Shown in pieces: positions 9,921 to 20,094 of a DNA stretch of 64,000 nucleotides; position 1 is the stretch's first letter, and every line of letters starts with the position of its first letter. Made by a program: the position numbers and the translations under genes. The notes beneath the pieces were generated by a model. The model saw nothing but the letters and a program-made list of their open reading frames with translations. It was not told the origin of the DNA and did not search any database. The stretch comes from Aquimarina sp. MAR_2010_214 (GTDB taxonomy: Bacteria > Bacteroidota > Bacteroidia > Flavobacteriales > Flavobacteriaceae): contig NZ_PJMS01000001.1 in the NCBI RefSeq assembly GCF_002846555.1, positions 4,030,001-4,094,000 of the forward strand. Reading direction: 5' to 3'.

Positions 9921-11485
9921 ACTGCTTTAGATAGTATTGTTGCCACACAAGCCTGAGCACATTTTTCACCATCAATAGCTGCAGAAATTATACCTCCGGC
10001 ATATCCTGCACCTTCACCACAAGGATATAATCCTTTAATATGTGTATGTTCTAATGTTTTCCAATCTCTGGGAATACGAACAGGTGATGATGTTCTTGAC
10101 TCGGGAGCATGTACTACAGCATCATTAGTAAGATATCCTTTCATACTTTTACCAAATGCTCTAAAACCTTCTTGTAGTGTTTGATGAATAAATTCGGGGA
10201 ATACTACTCCCATATCAGCAGATGTTAAACCCGGTTTATAAGAGGTTTCTGGAAGGTTTGTTGACATTCTTCCTTCAACCATATCTACTAATCTTTGTGC
10301 AGGAACTCTCTGGGTTTCGCCACCTACCTGCCATGCATGTTGTTCTATACTTTTCTGAAAATACATTCCAGATAATGGACCGTACTTAGAAAATTCTTTA
10401 AAATCTTCTATCCGTAACTCTATAACAATACCACTATTGGCGGTAGGTTGATCTCTTTTAGAAGGAGACCAGCCATTTGTAACCACTTCTCCCGGACTGG
10501 TAGCACACGGAGCAATAACTCCTCCCGGACACATACAGAAAGAGTACATCCCTCTTCCTTTTACCTGTTTTACAATACTATATGGCGAAGGAGGTAGATA
10601 TGGCCCTCGAACCTCACATGAATACTGAATCTGATCTATAAGTTTTTGTGGGTGTTCTACTCGTACTCCCAAAGCAAAAGGTTTTGCTTCAATCTCTATT
10701 TTTTTATCATACAACAGTTCAAATATATCTCTTGCAGAATGCCCTGTGGCAAGGATAATCTTATTAGTTGCAATAGTACTCCCATCTAATAGAGTTACGC
10801 CATTAATTTCAGAGTTTTTAATTTTAAAATCAATTACACGGGTATCAAAAAGTACCTCTCCTCCTCTTTCTACAATTTTCTCTCGTATTGCAGTTATGAT
10901 ACCTGGTAATTTGTTTGTCCCGATATGTGGATGTGCCTCGACCAAAATCTGATCAGTAGCTCCAAATCCAACCAAAAGCTCCAAAATACGGTTTACATCT
11001 CCTCTTTTCTTAGATCGCGTATATAATTTACCATCGCTATATGTGCCTGCTCCTCCTTCTCCAAAACAATAATTAGAATCCTGATTAACAATATGATCTC
11101 TAGTAATAGCTTTAAGATCTCTACGACGTTCTTGTACATCTTTTCCTCGTTCTAGAACAATAGGCTTACAACCCAATTCAATACAACGTAGTGCTGCAAA
11201 CAGACCAGCTGGCCCAGCTCCAATAATAATAACCTCTGATGCATTAGAAACATCAGGATATTCGGGTAATGTAATTGGTTGATCTATAAAATCTTCCTGT
11301 ACATATACTTTTATCTTCAAATTAACCTTAATTGCGCGTTGTCGTGCATCTATAGAACGTTTTAAGACTTGAACATGTCTGATTTCATCCAAAGGAATAC
11401 CATTTTTATCTGCTACCTTACTTTTTAATCGATCGGGATGTGCCGCAATTTCTGGAGAAACTTGTATCGTGAATTCGTATTGCAA
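9917..11485 (-). CDS. NAD(P)/FAD-dependent oxidoreductase (COG2509-like)
   Basis: The 522-residue protein has a small N-terminal domain (residues 1-80), then the FAD-binding dinucleotide motif IIGAGPAGLFAALRCIELG near 87 and a second glycine-rich segment near the C-terminus (GLYPCGEGAGYAGGIISAA), as in the COG2509 uncharacterised dehydrogenases. The motif YCFGEGGAGTYSDGKLYTR is characteristic of this group. The substrate is unknown. The gene has a free upstream region and ends convergently with the histidine kinase gene. Confidence 0.88.
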   Translation of the reverse strand: MQYEFTIQVSPEIAAHPDRLKSKVADKNGIPLDEIRHVQVLKRSIDARQRAIKVNLKIKVYVQEDFIDQPITLPEYPDVSNASEVIIIGAGPAGLFAALRCIELGCKPIVLERGKDVQERRRDLKAITRDHIVNQDSNYCFGEGGAGTYSDGKLYTRSKKRGDVNRILELLVGFGATDQILVEAHPHIGTNKLPGIITAIREKIVERGGEVLFDTRVIDFKIKNSEINGVTLLDGSTIATNKIILATGHSARDIFELLYDKKIEIEAKPFALGVRVEHPQKLIDQIQYSCEVRGPYLPPSPYSIVKQVKGRGMYSFCMCPGGVIAPCATSPGEVVTNGWSPSKRDQPTANSGIVIELRIEDFKEFSKYGPLSGMYFQKSIEQHAWQVGGETQRVPAQRLVDMVEGRMSTNLPETSYKPGLTSADMGVVFPEFIHQTLQEGFRAFGKSMKGYLTNDAVVHAPESRTSSPVRIPRDWKTLEHTHIKGLYPCGEGAGYAGGIISAAIDGEKCAQACVATILSKAV

Positions 11486-11597
11486 TCTTAGCTTAAGTTT
11501 TGAATTTAGGGCGAAGATACAACATTCTTTGCTTCAAAATAATACATGAAAAAAGTCAAAATAATACTTGTCAATAAATTGAGTCCCTCTATATTTA

Positions 11598-11629
11598 ACC
11601 TTTTCTTAAGATATTAGTTCCTATCTTTG
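11598..11629 (+). promoter_or_regulatory. Bacteroidota-type promoter of the barrel gene
   Basis: TATCTTTG at 11622-11629 is a perfect match to the TAnnTTTG -7 box of Bacteroidota. A T-rich segment CCTTTTC about 20 bases upstream is a weak match to the -33 TTTG box. It lies about 30 bases before the start codon at 11658. Confidence 0.55.
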
Positions 11630-11657
11630 GCCTCAAATAAACCTTAAATTTACAATT

Positions 11658-12200
11658 ATGAAAAAGCTTTTTTTATTAGCAATTGCGGTAATCGGTTTTT
11701 CAATTTCTTCAAATGCACAAGACATTAGACTTGGTTTTAAAGGTGGGGTAAACTTCGCTACATTAAGTGGAAATGATTATAACAGTTTAAAAGGACGAAC
11801 AGGGTATCATATTGGTGCTGTAGTTCAAATAGGCTTATCAGATATGTTTGCGGTTCAGCCAGAACTTATATATTCTGCACAAGGAGCAAAATTTAGAGGC
11901 TTTGGTTCAGAGCAAAAAATTGATGTTGATTATTTAAATCTTCCTGTTTTAGTAAAATTTAAATTTGCTAAATTTTTTAGTGCAGAAGCGGGACCTCAAT
12001 TTGGTTTTGTAGTTAATGATAATTATCCTGCTGGTAGTGAGCCAGAAAGTTTTGACTTAAGTGCGGCTGTAGGTGCTGGAGTAGAATTTGGTTCTTTCTT
12101 CGGTCAATTACGATATAATATTGGTTTTACTGATATAGTTGATAATGTAGAAGCTAAAAATTCTGTATTTCAAGTTTCTGTTGGATACTATATCTTTTAA
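11658..12200 (+). CDS. Outer-membrane beta-barrel protein (PorT-like family)
   Basis: The 180-residue protein has a signal peptide cleaved after SSNAQ, then alternating short beta strands: LGFKGGVNFATLSG at the start, PELIYSAQG in the middle, FSAEAGPQFGFVV, and a terminal strand FQVSVGYYIF ending in an aromatic residue. This is the pattern of eight-stranded barrels of the outer membrane beta-barrel family common in Bacteroidota. Such proteins are structural or unknown in role. A good promoter lies before it and a strong terminator after it, so it is probably monocistronic. Confidence 0.88.
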   Translation: MKKLFLLAIAVIGFSISSNAQDIRLGFKGGVNFATLSGNDYNSLKGRTGYHIGAVVQIGLSDMFAVQPELIYSAQGAKFRGFGSEQKIDVDYLNLPVLVKFKFAKFFSAEAGPQFGFVVNDNYPAGSEPESFDLSAAVGAGVEFGSFFGQLRYNIGFTDIVDNVEAKNSVFQVSVGYYIF

Positions 12201-12225
12201 TACAAAAAAAGATTTATATATAAAA

Positions 12226-12252
12226 AGCGGAAGTAAAACTTCCGCTTTTTTG
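12226..12252 (+). terminator. Rho-independent terminator of the barrel gene
   Basis: Stem AGCGGAAG/CTTCCGCT with a five-base loop followed by TTTTT, 25 bp after the stop codon. A-rich sequence on the left side may let it serve the opposite strand too. Confidence 0.85.
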
Positions 12253-12282
12253 TTATCTTTTATTTTATGAAAAGCCAAATTT

Positions 12283-13512
12283 TCACCTTCTAGATCTCCT
12301 GTTATAGTTTCTATTATTTTTTGACTTACTTTTTTTACGAGATTTATTTCTTGGTGTCGATGCTGATTTTTCAAAACTTACTGTTGGCTCAAAACCTGCT
12401 ACAGTTTCACTTTGTAACTTTTCTCCTAATAATTTTTCTATTCCTTTTACATAGCTTATTTCTTCCTGACTAACCAAAGAAATTGCTTCTCCACTAGCTC
12501 CTGCTCTACCTGTACGGCCTATACGATGTACATAATCTTCAGAAATATTGGGTAATTCAAAATTTACTACATGTGGTAATAATGGAATATCTAGCCCACG
12601 AGCTGCTATATCTGTTGCTACCAATACCCGAATCGTTCCTTTTTTAAAACCTCCAAGGGCTTTTGTTCTAGCTCCCTGGCTTTTATTTCCATGAATTGCT
12701 GCGGCAGTAATACCTTGCTCTACCATTTTTTTTGTTAGTCGATTGGCTCCATGCTTTGTTCTGGTAAAAACTAATACTTGTTTCCATCCTCCTTCTGATA
12801 TAAATTTAATAATTAGTTCAGATTTTCTTTTTTGATCAACTCTATATAACTTTTGTTCAATCTTCTCTGCGGTAGTATTCTCTGGTTCAGCTTCAACCCA
12901 GACTGGATGATGTAAAATCCCATTAGCCAATTGTTTAATTTCCTTAGAAAATGTAGCAGAAAACAATAAGTTTTGCTTCTTTGCTGGTAGTAAGTTTAGA
13001 ATTTTATTGATATCTCTTTGAAACCCCATATCAAGCATACGATCTGCTTCATCTAAGACCAAAATTTCAACATTGGCCAAAGAGAGTGCTTTTTGATGAT
13101 GTAAATCCAATAATCGTCCGGGAGTAGCAACCAATACATCAACACCATTTCTTAGCGCTCGTATTTGTGGATTTGCATTCACTCCTCCAAATATTACCAT
13201 TGATCGCAAATCTAGGAATTCACTATACACCCTAACACTATCCAATACCTGAGCTGCTAATTCCCTTGTAGGAGTTAGTACCAAAGCACGTACAGGTCTT
13301 TTTCTTAATTTCTGTCCTTGAGATAGAATCTGTAATAACGGCAATGTAAACCCAGCTGTTTTCCCCGTACCCGTTTGCGCAGATGCTAAAACATCTTTTC
13401 TTTCTAAAATCGGTGGAATAGCTTTTTCTTGAATTGGTGAAGGAACTGTATATCCCTTTTTGTCGATGGCTCGCAAAAGTTCATCGGATAATCCTAATGT
13501 GTTAAATGACAT
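12283..13512 (-). CDS. rhlE: DEAD-box RNA helicase, RhlE type
   Basis: The 409-residue protein carries all DEAD-box motifs in order: Q motif ([13 protein letters not shown]), motif I AQTGTGKT near 45, PTRELA, GG, TPGR, DEAD in [13 protein letters not shown] near 155, SAT near 186, ARGLD and [10 protein letters not shown] near 330. The short basic C-terminal tail ([20 protein letters not shown]) is typical of RhlE-group helicases, which remodel RNA in ribosome assembly or decay. The start at 13512 gives the usual MSFNTLGLS opening. Cold-adapted bacteria often carry several paralogues. Confidence 0.9.
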   Translation of the reverse strand: MSFNTLGLSDELLRAIDKKGYTVPSPIQEKAIPPILERKDVLASAQTGTGKTAGFTLPLLQILSQGQKLRKRPVRALVLTPTRELAAQVLDSVRVYSEFLDLRSMVIFGGVNANPQIRALRNGVDVLVATPGRLLDLHHQKALSLANVEILVLDEADRMLDMGFQRDINKILNLLPAKKQNLLFSATFSKEIKQLANGILHHPVWVEAEPENTTAEKIEQKLYRVDQKRKSELIIKFISEGGWKQVLVFTRTKHGANRLTKKMVEQGITAAAIHGNKSQGARTKALGGFKKGTIRVLVATDIAARGLDIPLLPHVVNFELPNISEDYVHRIGRTGRAGASGEAISLVSQEEISYVKGIEKLLGEKLQSETVAGFEPTVSFEKSASTPRNKSRKKSKSKNNRNYNRRSRR

Positions 13513-13766
13513 ATAAATCGTTTAAGAAATAACAATTTATGGGAAATGCCATTTCTGAATATTCTTGCAAAGATAGGCCTATTTTATGTGATTTTCTTTA
13601 GTATAACAATCTAGAATGATCTTTTTGTTTAATCGACTACCCTATCCTACTGCTTTAAAATAATCTATTGAGCCTAATGCATCATAGCATATAAAAAATA
13701 CGCTTTCAAAATCCTTATTCTCAAATCTTATAGTATATTTACACAATCCAAGAATTAATAAGAGGA

Positions 13767-15695
13767 ATGCAGTTTAAACACCCAGAATTTCTTTACGCTC
13801 TTTTTGCACTTATAATTCCTATTCTAGTTCATTTATTTCAGTTACGACGTTTTCAAAAGGTTAATTTCACAAATGTTCAGTTTCTAAAGGCTGTTATCAT
13901 ACAGACTCGTAAGAGTTCTCAGATAAAAAAATGGTTAACACTACTTGCTCGTTTATTAGCTATGGCAGCTATAATTTTTGCTTTCGCACAACCATTTCTG
14001 GCATTAGAAGAAATCGTTGGTAAAAAAAGTAAAACAGCACTATACCTTGATAATTCCTTTAGTATGCAGGCTAAAGGTTCTAAAGGCCCTCTCCTAAAAC
14101 GTGCAGTACAAGAAATCCTTAGCGACCTCCCAGAAGAAGAAACAATATCTCTTTTTACCAATACAGAGACATTTATTGATGTTTCTAAACAAGATATTCA
14201 AAACGATTTATTACAAATCGAGTACTCATCAAATCAACTTTCTTACCCTGCTGCCTATCTTAAAGCTAAACAATTATTAGGGACTTCTCCCGAAACTATT
14301 AAACGTATCATAATGGTTTCCGATTTTCAACAAAAAAAAGAAACCTTTGCTTTACAAAAAGATATTACCACAAAAACACATCTTGTTCAATTGCAACCTG
14401 TTACCCGGCAAAATATTGCTATCGATAGTTTATATGTAGAGCACAATACAAATAACGATCTCACACTTAATGTAGTGCTAAGTAATACCGATGCTAATGC
14501 AGAAAACACATCTATTGCACTATATAATGATGATAAATTAATTGCTAAAACAGCAGTTTCAATTCCTAAAAATGGTACAACCGAAACTGAATTTCGTTTA
14601 GACGAAAACATAAAAATCAATGGTCGGGTTACTATAGAAGACCCTGCAATAACTTTTGATAACTCGAGGTTTTTCACCATAAATACCCCAGAAAAGATAA
14701 AGGTTGTCGCTATTAATGAAGCTAATGATAGCTTTATTAAAAATATTTTTACCTCTGATGAATTTACGGTACTAAACAGCTCTGTCGAAAGACTTAATTA
14801 TAATGATATTAGTAATGCAAATCTGGTTATAATTAATGAGGTTACACAAATTCCAGTATCACTTATAAATGCATTAAAGCCCTTTGTTGATCAAGGAGGT
14901 ACTATTTGTCTTATTCCTGCCGTACATGGAGATTTGGTTTCCTATCAACAGTTTATAAGTGGATATTCGACACAAGGATTATTGGCAGAAAAAACACAAG
15001 AAAAGAAAATTACTTCTATTAACTTCTCACATCCATTATATCGAGGGGTATTTGATAAAAAGATTACTAATTTTCAATATCCAAAGGTAAACAGCTATTA
15101 TCAAGCAAATGCATCTAATATTATATTGTCTTTTGAAGATAATAGTCCTTTCTTATATAAAACAAATAATATATACGTATTTACATCGGCAATAAATCAG
15201 GAAAACTCTAATTTTAAGAATTCCCCGCTAATTGTTCCTACATTGTATAACATTGGTAAACGAAGCTTGCAGCTTACCGATATATCATATACTATTGGTC
15301 AGATCAATTCTTATGATGTTCCTATATCTCTAGGACAAGATGGAATATTGTCTTTGGTTTCTGACCAGGAAAGTATTATACCATTGCAGCAAAGTTTTTC
15401 TACAAAAGTAAATATCACTACAGATGAGGTCCCTACGCGAGCAGGAATTTATAGGATACAGGATAAAAATAACAGTGTTAAACAACATGTAAGTTATAAT
15501 TACAATAGTGCAGAGAGTGATTTACAATATTATAACTTAAATACCACAGGAGAATATCAAGTAAGCCAATCAATAACAGAGCTTTTTGAGCAAATAAAAG
15601 AAGAGACTAGTATTAATGAACTTTGGAAATGGTTTATTATTTTTGCGTTGCTATTCTTGCTAATTGAAATACTATTATTAAAATATCTAAAATGA
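13767..15695 (+). CDS. BatA-like membrane protein (double-TM N-terminal domain)
   Basis: The 642-residue protein opens with the BatA N-terminal domain seen in Bacteroidota: HPEFLYALFALIIPILVHLFQLRR with one membrane helix, then a second helix near residues 60-80 (ARLLAMAAIIFAFAQPFL). A VWA-like segment follows (TALYLDNSFSMQAKG near 95), then a long beta-rich periplasmic region, and a final membrane helix at 615-637. The role is unknown; related proteins accompany MoxR/aerotolerance clusters, but no MoxR gene is near. It overlaps the next gene by four bases (ATGA), so the two are translationally coupled. Confidence 0.82.
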   Translation: MQFKHPEFLYALFALIIPILVHLFQLRRFQKVNFTNVQFLKAVIIQTRKSSQIKKWLTLLARLLAMAAIIFAFAQPFLALEEIVGKKSKTALYLDNSFSMQAKGSKGPLLKRAVQEILSDLPEEETISLFTNTETFIDVSKQDIQNDLLQIEYSSNQLSYPAAYLKAKQLLGTSPETIKRIIMVSDFQQKKETFALQKDITTKTHLVQLQPVTRQNIAIDSLYVEHNTNNDLTLNVVLSNTDANAENTSIALYNDDKLIAKTAVSIPKNGTTETEFRLDENIKINGRVTIEDPAITFDNSRFFTINTPEKIKVVAINEANDSFIKNIFTSDEFTVLNSSVERLNYNDISNANLVIINEVTQIPVSLINALKPFVDQGGTICLIPAVHGDLVSYQQFISGYSTQGLLAEKTQEKKITSINFSHPLYRGVFDKKITNFQYPKVNSYYQANASNIILSFEDNSPFLYKTNNIYVFTSAINQENSNFKNSPLIVPTLYNIGKRSLQLTDISYTIGQINSYDVPISLGQDGILSLVSDQESIIPLQQSFSTKVNITTDEVPTRAGIYRIQDKNNSVKQHVSYNYNSAESDLQYYNLNTTGEYQVSQSITELFEQIKEETSINELWKWFIIFALLFLLIEILLLKYLK

Positions 15696-16945
15696 ACTTC
15701 TTATTAAAGGCTGCTACTGTAATTGACCCAAAGTCTACCTTTCATCGTCAAACAGTTGATATCTTGATCGAAAACGGGATAATTACAGATATTAACGCTA
15801 CAATCAAAGCCTCTGATCATGTTGAAGAAGTTACATTAGATAACTTACATGTCTCACAGGGATGGTTTGATAGTAGTGTAAGTTTTGGTGAACCAGGATA
15901 CGAAGAACGTGAGACTATAGATCACGGCTTGCAAGTAGCTGCAAAAAGCGGTTTCACTGCTATAGCATTACATCCAAATACATTTCCGGTAACCGATAAT
16001 AGCACTTCTATAGGTTTTCTTAAAGGAAAATCTCAAAATAGTGCAGTATCCCTATATCCTATTGGAGCTTTAACAATGCAATCTAAGGGAATAGATATGG
16101 CAGAGTTATATGATATGCAACAGGCAGGCGCTATTGCCTTTGGTGATTATAAAAAAGCCATTCAAAACCCTAATTTATTAAAGATTGCACTTCTTTATGC
16201 GCAAAATTTTGATGGATTGGTTCTATCTTTTCCTCAAGAAAATAATATTGCCGGAAAAGGAATGGTTAATGAAGAAGAACAAAGTACTTTACTGGGACTA
16301 AAAGGAATTCCGGCTTTAGCAGAAGAGTTACAGATTGCACGGGATTTATTTCTATTAGAATATACCGAAGGGACCTTACATATCCCTACAATTTCGACAG
16401 CAAAATCAGTAGCACTAATTCGAGACGCTAAGGCAAAAGGATTACAAGTAAGCTGTAGTACAACCGCCCATCATTTAGCATTAACCGATGAAGAACTGGT
16501 TACATTTGACACTAATTATAAGGTGCTCCCTCCATTAAGAACGCAAAAAGATGTGAATACCTTAATAGAAGGCATGAAAGATGGTACAATTGATATGGTT
16601 ACCAGTGACCATCAACCTATAGATGTAGAACATAAAAAGGTAGAATTTGATCATGCAAAATATGGTACAACGGGATTAGAAAGTGCTTTTGGCACTCTTA
16701 ATACTATATTAGATATCGAAGAAACAGTAACAATGCTTACCAGAGGGAAATCTATTTTCAAAATAAGAAGTGAGAGTATTGAAAAAGGAAACACAGCAGA
16801 TTTATCTCTATTTAATCCTATAGGTGATGCTACTTTTACAGAAGAACATGTTATATCTTCATCAAAGAATAGTGCTTTTATCGGAAAATCAATAAAGGGG
16901 ACATCTTATGGTATTATAGCTAACGGAAAAATAGTATTAAAATAA
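15692..16945 (+). CDS. Dihydroorotase-like protein lacking the HxH metal motif
   Basis: The 417-residue protein has the amidohydrolase layout of PyrC-type dihydroorotase, including GEPGYEERETIDHGLQVAAKSGFTAI and the late TSDHQPID and GTTGLESAFGTL segments. The catalytic DxHxHxR element is replaced by DSSVSFGEPG, so both early zinc-binding histidines are absent. That points to an inactive PyrC-like subunit or a repurposed protein, as in the non-catalytic PyrC-like partners known for aspartate transcarbamoylase. It is coupled to the BatA-like gene by a four-base overlap, a pairing I have no explanation for. Confidence 0.8.
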   Translation: MNFLLKAATVIDPKSTFHRQTVDILIENGIITDINATIKASDHVEEVTLDNLHVSQGWFDSSVSFGEPGYEERETIDHGLQVAAKSGFTAIALHPNTFPVTDNSTSIGFLKGKSQNSAVSLYPIGALTMQSKGIDMAELYDMQQAGAIAFGDYKKAIQNPNLLKIALLYAQNFDGLVLSFPQENNIAGKGMVNEEEQSTLLGLKGIPALAEELQIARDLFLLEYTEGTLHIPTISTAKSVALIRDAKAKGLQVSCSTTAHHLALTDEELVTFDTNYKVLPPLRTQKDVNTLIEGMKDGTIDMVTSDHQPIDVEHKKVEFDHAKYGTTGLESAFGTLNTILDIEETVTMLTRGKSIFKIRSESIEKGNTADLSLFNPIGDATFTEEHVISSSKNSAFIGKSIKGTSYGIIANGKIVLK

Positions 16946-17004
16946 ATTTATTACAAAACTAATTTCTTCACTAAAACCCAGTGTAGTAATAAAAAACATC
17001 AATC

Positions 17005-17334
17005 ATGGAGTCTGACTACGCAAAACAAGGAAAAACTGCAGCTATAGTTGCTTATCTAACTATTATTGGAACTATTATAGCTTTTTTTATGAATCAGGAA
17101 AGTAAAAACCAGTTTGCCAGTTTTCATATCAGGCAGGCATTGGGAATTAATATTTGTTTTTACCTTTTGGGAGCTCTAGCAAGTATTTTTGACTCCTGGG
17201 CAATCTCTTCTGCCTTTTACATATTTATTTTTGTTCTCTGGATATTTGGTTTAATAACTGCAATACGAGAAGAGCAAAAAACGGTTCCGATTCTAGGGCC
17301 TCAATTTCAGGTATGGTTTAGTTTTATTAAGTAA
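17005..17334 (+). CDS. Small DUF4870-like membrane protein
   Basis: The 109-residue protein has about four hydrophobic segments. Its AAIVAYLTIIGTIIAF opening, FASFHIRQALGI and the helix pair that follows resemble DUF4870/YtcA-type membrane proteins of unknown function. The gene sits 59 bases after the PyrC-like gene and 9 bases before the next one, so it probably belongs to a plus-strand operon. Confidence 0.7.
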   Translation: MESDYAKQGKTAAIVAYLTIIGTIIAFFMNQESKNQFASFHIRQALGINICFYLLGALASIFDSWAISSAFYIFIFVLWIFGLITAIREEQKTVPILGPQFQVWFSFIK

Positions 17335-17343
17335 AAAGCTATA

Positions 17344-18165
17344 ATGAACTTTTGTATATTCAAAAAAATAGCAAAACTAGTTCTCAAGTCCTTACTATTC
17401 CTCTTTTTAACTGCTCTAACTCAAATTGGTGGGCTTATATATATTCTTACAGAATTATTTGTTAAAAGAAATATCCGAAAGTATAGATTCAAAAAAATAG
17501 GTGTATTTCTTATTACTTATGTGTTTATAACATTTTTAATTGTTCCATATATCGCTCCATTATTTGGCAGAGAAAAAATAAAAGATACTACACAGATAAA
17601 AGCACATAGTTTTGTTACAAAGCTTTTAAACAGAAATTATGTACGTCCAGAACTTTATATTGCTTTAGAAAAAATCGGAAGTTCGTTTCAACAGTCTAAT
17701 CCTGAGATTGCATTGGTATATCTTGATGCTAATTTTCCATTTATAAATGGGTTTCCATTACTTCCACATTTAAGTCATAATGATGGTAAAAAAATTGATA
17801 TTTCATTTATCTATCAGAATCAAAATAACAAGATTACAAATAAGAAACCTTCAATTAGTGGGTATGGAGTATTTGAACCTTCTATCCAAAAAGAATACGA
17901 TCAACCGCTAGTTTGCAAACAAAAGGGATATTGGCAATATGATTTTACAAAATATATAACTTTTGGAACTATAAACAAAGGGTTAAAAATTTCTAAAAAA
18001 GCTACAAAAGATTTACTTTTGGCAATTGTAAAACAAAAAAAGATAAAGAAAATCTTTATAGAACCGCATCTTAAGAATAGATTAGAAGTACAAAGTGCCA
18101 AAATACGATTTCATGGATGCCAAGCTGTACGACATGATGATCACATACACATACAATTAAAATAA
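17344..18165 (+). CDS. Membrane-anchored LAS-type murein peptidase-like protein
   Basis: The 273-residue protein has two N-terminal hydrophobic segments (residues 10-35 and 50-72) and a soluble domain outside the membrane. Two motifs match LAS metallopeptidases (M15/M74): LSHNDGKKIDISF near residue 143, giving the H-x(6)-D pair, and RHDDHIHIQLK at the very end, giving HxH. In this fold the three residues bind zinc and cleave peptidoglycan cross-links. The overall sequence is otherwise unfamiliar, so peptidoglycan hydrolysis is inference from motifs. The gene lies four bases before the esterase gene. Confidence 0.6.
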   Translation: MNFCIFKKIAKLVLKSLLFLFLTALTQIGGLIYILTELFVKRNIRKYRFKKIGVFLITYVFITFLIVPYIAPLFGREKIKDTTQIKAHSFVTKLLNRNYVRPELYIALEKIGSSFQQSNPEIALVYLDANFPFINGFPLLPHLSHNDGKKIDISFIYQNQNNKITNKKPSISGYGVFEPSIQKEYDQPLVCKQKGYWQYDFTKYITFGTINKGLKISKKATKDLLLAIVKQKKIKKIFIEPHLKNRLEVQSAKIRFHGCQAVRHDDHIHIQLK

Positions 18166-18169
18166 AACT

Positions 18170-18829
18170 ATGCAAACCAAAACATTGTCATTATATCATA
18201 TTATTAAAGAACCAACCATAAAAAAAGAAAAGACTCCTGTTCTTTTTATGTTTCATGGATATGGTAGTGATGAAAATGATCTTTTTTCTTTTGCTTCAGA
18301 ATTACAAGAAGAATTATTTATTATCTCTGTACGCGCACCATATCCTATGCAACCCCATGGTAATGCATGGTATGCTATTTACTTTGATGCTGCTCAGGGG
18401 AAATTTAGCGATGATAAACAAGCCATAGAATCCAGAGATAAAATTGCTAATTTTATTGATGAAGCTGTAAATGCCTATGATTTGGATGCAGATAATGTTA
18501 CACTTCTCGGATTTAGCCAAGGTACCATACTTAGTTATGCTGTTGCACTCTCCTACCCTCAAAAAGTTAAAAATGTAATTGCACTTAGTGGTTATATAAA
18601 TGAAGATATCTTAACTGATAAATATGATACTAATGACTTTTCTAAACTGAATCTATATTGTTCTCATGGTAGTGTAGATCAAGTAATTCCTGTAGACTGG
18701 GCACGTAAAGCTCCTGTTTTACTATCAAAACTTGGTATCGAGAGTCCGTTAAATGAATTTGCTGTAGGACATGGTGTAGCACCACAAAATTTTTATCAGT
18801 TTAAAGAGTGGTTAAGCACTCATATTTAA
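18170..18829 (+). CDS. Alpha/beta hydrolase, phospholipase/carboxylesterase family
   Basis: The 219-residue protein matches the PF02230 esterases in length and motifs: oxyanion region FMFHGYGSDENDL near residue 30, nucleophile GFSQG near 116, acid in HGSVDQVIPVD near 170 and the histidine in VGHGVAPQNF near 204. All catalytic residues are present. These enzymes hydrolyse short acyl esters or lysophospholipids in the cytoplasm. It is the last gene of the plus-strand run and converges on the histidine kinase gene with a two-base gap. Confidence 0.85.
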   Translation: MQTKTLSLYHIIKEPTIKKEKTPVLFMFHGYGSDENDLFSFASELQEELFIISVRAPYPMQPHGNAWYAIYFDAAQGKFSDDKQAIESRDKIANFIDEAVNAYDLDADNVTLLGFSQGTILSYAVALSYPQKVKNVIALSGYINEDILTDKYDTNDFSKLNLYCSHGSVDQVIPVDWARKAPVLLSKLGIESPLNEFAVGHGVAPQNFYQFKEWLSTHI

Positions 18830-18831
18830 TA

Positions 18832-20094
18832 TCAGAATTCAACTTTAATTTTGTGCCATTTGTCTATATTTTTATAGGTCATTGAGAAATTATAATAATC
18901 TACAATTCGATATACTAATGATAAACCAAGACCACTAGAATCGGGCTTATTTCCCGATTTCTTAAACCTTCCGAACAACTCTTCTTCTGGTATTTCTAAG
19001 GGTTCTCCGGTATTTTTAATTTCAAAATATTCATTGGTAAGAGTCATCACAATCTTACCTGATTCTATATTATGCTTTATGGCATTACCAATCAAATTAT
19101 TAAATAAAACATAAGCCATTGTTTCGTTAATTTCTATTGTTGGATTTCCACTAAAATCAAAGGTTATCGTTATATTTTTAATATCAAGCAGTTCTTTTAC
19201 TTCTTCAATTTTCTTTTTAAGATACTCTGCAACTACCAGTTTTGATGTATCTATAAATTGATTATTATCAATTTTTGATAATAATGAAAGATTATCCTTA
19301 AGTTTTGATAGCCTTCTTGTAGATTCATACACTTGCCCTAAAATGGATATTTGCTGCTCAGAAAGATTTTTATCTTGCATCAAAAGTTCCATTTTGTTTT
19401 TAATAATCGCTAATGGTGTTTGTATTTCGTGAGAAGTGTTTTCGGTATATTCTTTTAAATTCTTATAATCTTTTGCTACTTGATTTGTCATGAGTTCTAA
19501 CGTAGAATTTAACTCCCGAAATTCCAATATTTTGGTTTCACTAAAAGATAATGGTTTTGGTTTTTTAACATTAAAATCTTTTATCTGGCTCAGTGTATTA
19601 TAAAAAGGTATCCAAATTCGTTGTGAAATGATATTACTCAATATAAGCATTGTAAAAAAAAACAAAGCAGTAATCAAAGTAATAACCTGCGTAACACCTC
19701 GTATTAGATCTTCTGAAGAAAGTAATGATTTGGTTATCGAAAAGATATAAAAATCATCTCTCACTTTATCAGAAAAGGTGATCTGCCTATAGTTCATCTC
19801 CTCATTTTGGTATTCATTAAACAATACCGTGTCTTTTATAAATGTTTGTATTTCTGGATCCCTATTTACTTTTTGAATAACAACATTATCTCCTATATTT
19901 AAACTATAGCTACTTAACAACTCATCATGTCTATACAATTCATCTATTAATTCTTCTTTTTCGGCAAACAGTTTATCATTAAACTCACTATTTACTGTAT
20001 GTCTAATCACAAAGTAAGAAGATAAACCTCCTATTAGAGATACAATAAATAATCCAATAAAATAATAACGATTAGATAAACTTAGTAATTTCAT
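18832..20094 (-). CDS. Sensor histidine kinase of an OmpR-type two-component system
   Basis: The 420-residue protein has a membrane helix at residues 10-28, an extracytoplasmic region of about 110 residues, a second helix near 140-160, and a cytoplasmic kinase core. The H-box is TSHEIQTPLAII near 225, the N-box NNLIGNAIKHN near 333 and the G-box SSGLGLSLVYRIVDYY near 390. It overlaps the response regulator gene by four bases, so the pair is co-translated. The signal is unknown; the likely target is discussed under the 11-bp repeats at 20953. Confidence 0.92.
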   Translation of the reverse strand: MKLLSLSNRYYFIGLFIVSLIGGLSSYFVIRHTVNSEFNDKLFAEKEELIDELYRHDELLSSYSLNIGDNVVIQKVNRDPEIQTFIKDTVLFNEYQNEEMNYRQITFSDKVRDDFYIFSITKSLLSSEDLIRGVTQVITLITALFFFTMLILSNIISQRIWIPFYNTLSQIKDFNVKKPKPLSFSETKILEFRELNSTLELMTNQVAKDYKNLKEYTENTSHEIQTPLAIIKNKMELLMQDKNLSEQQISILGQVYESTRRLSKLKDNLSLLSKIDNNQFIDTSKLVVAEYLKKKIEEVKELLDIKNITITFDFSGNPTIEINETMAYVLFNNLIGNAIKHNIESGKIVMTLTNEYFEIKNTGEPLEIPEEELFGRFKKSGNKPDSSGLGLSLVYRIVDYYNFSMTYKNIDKWHKIKVEF

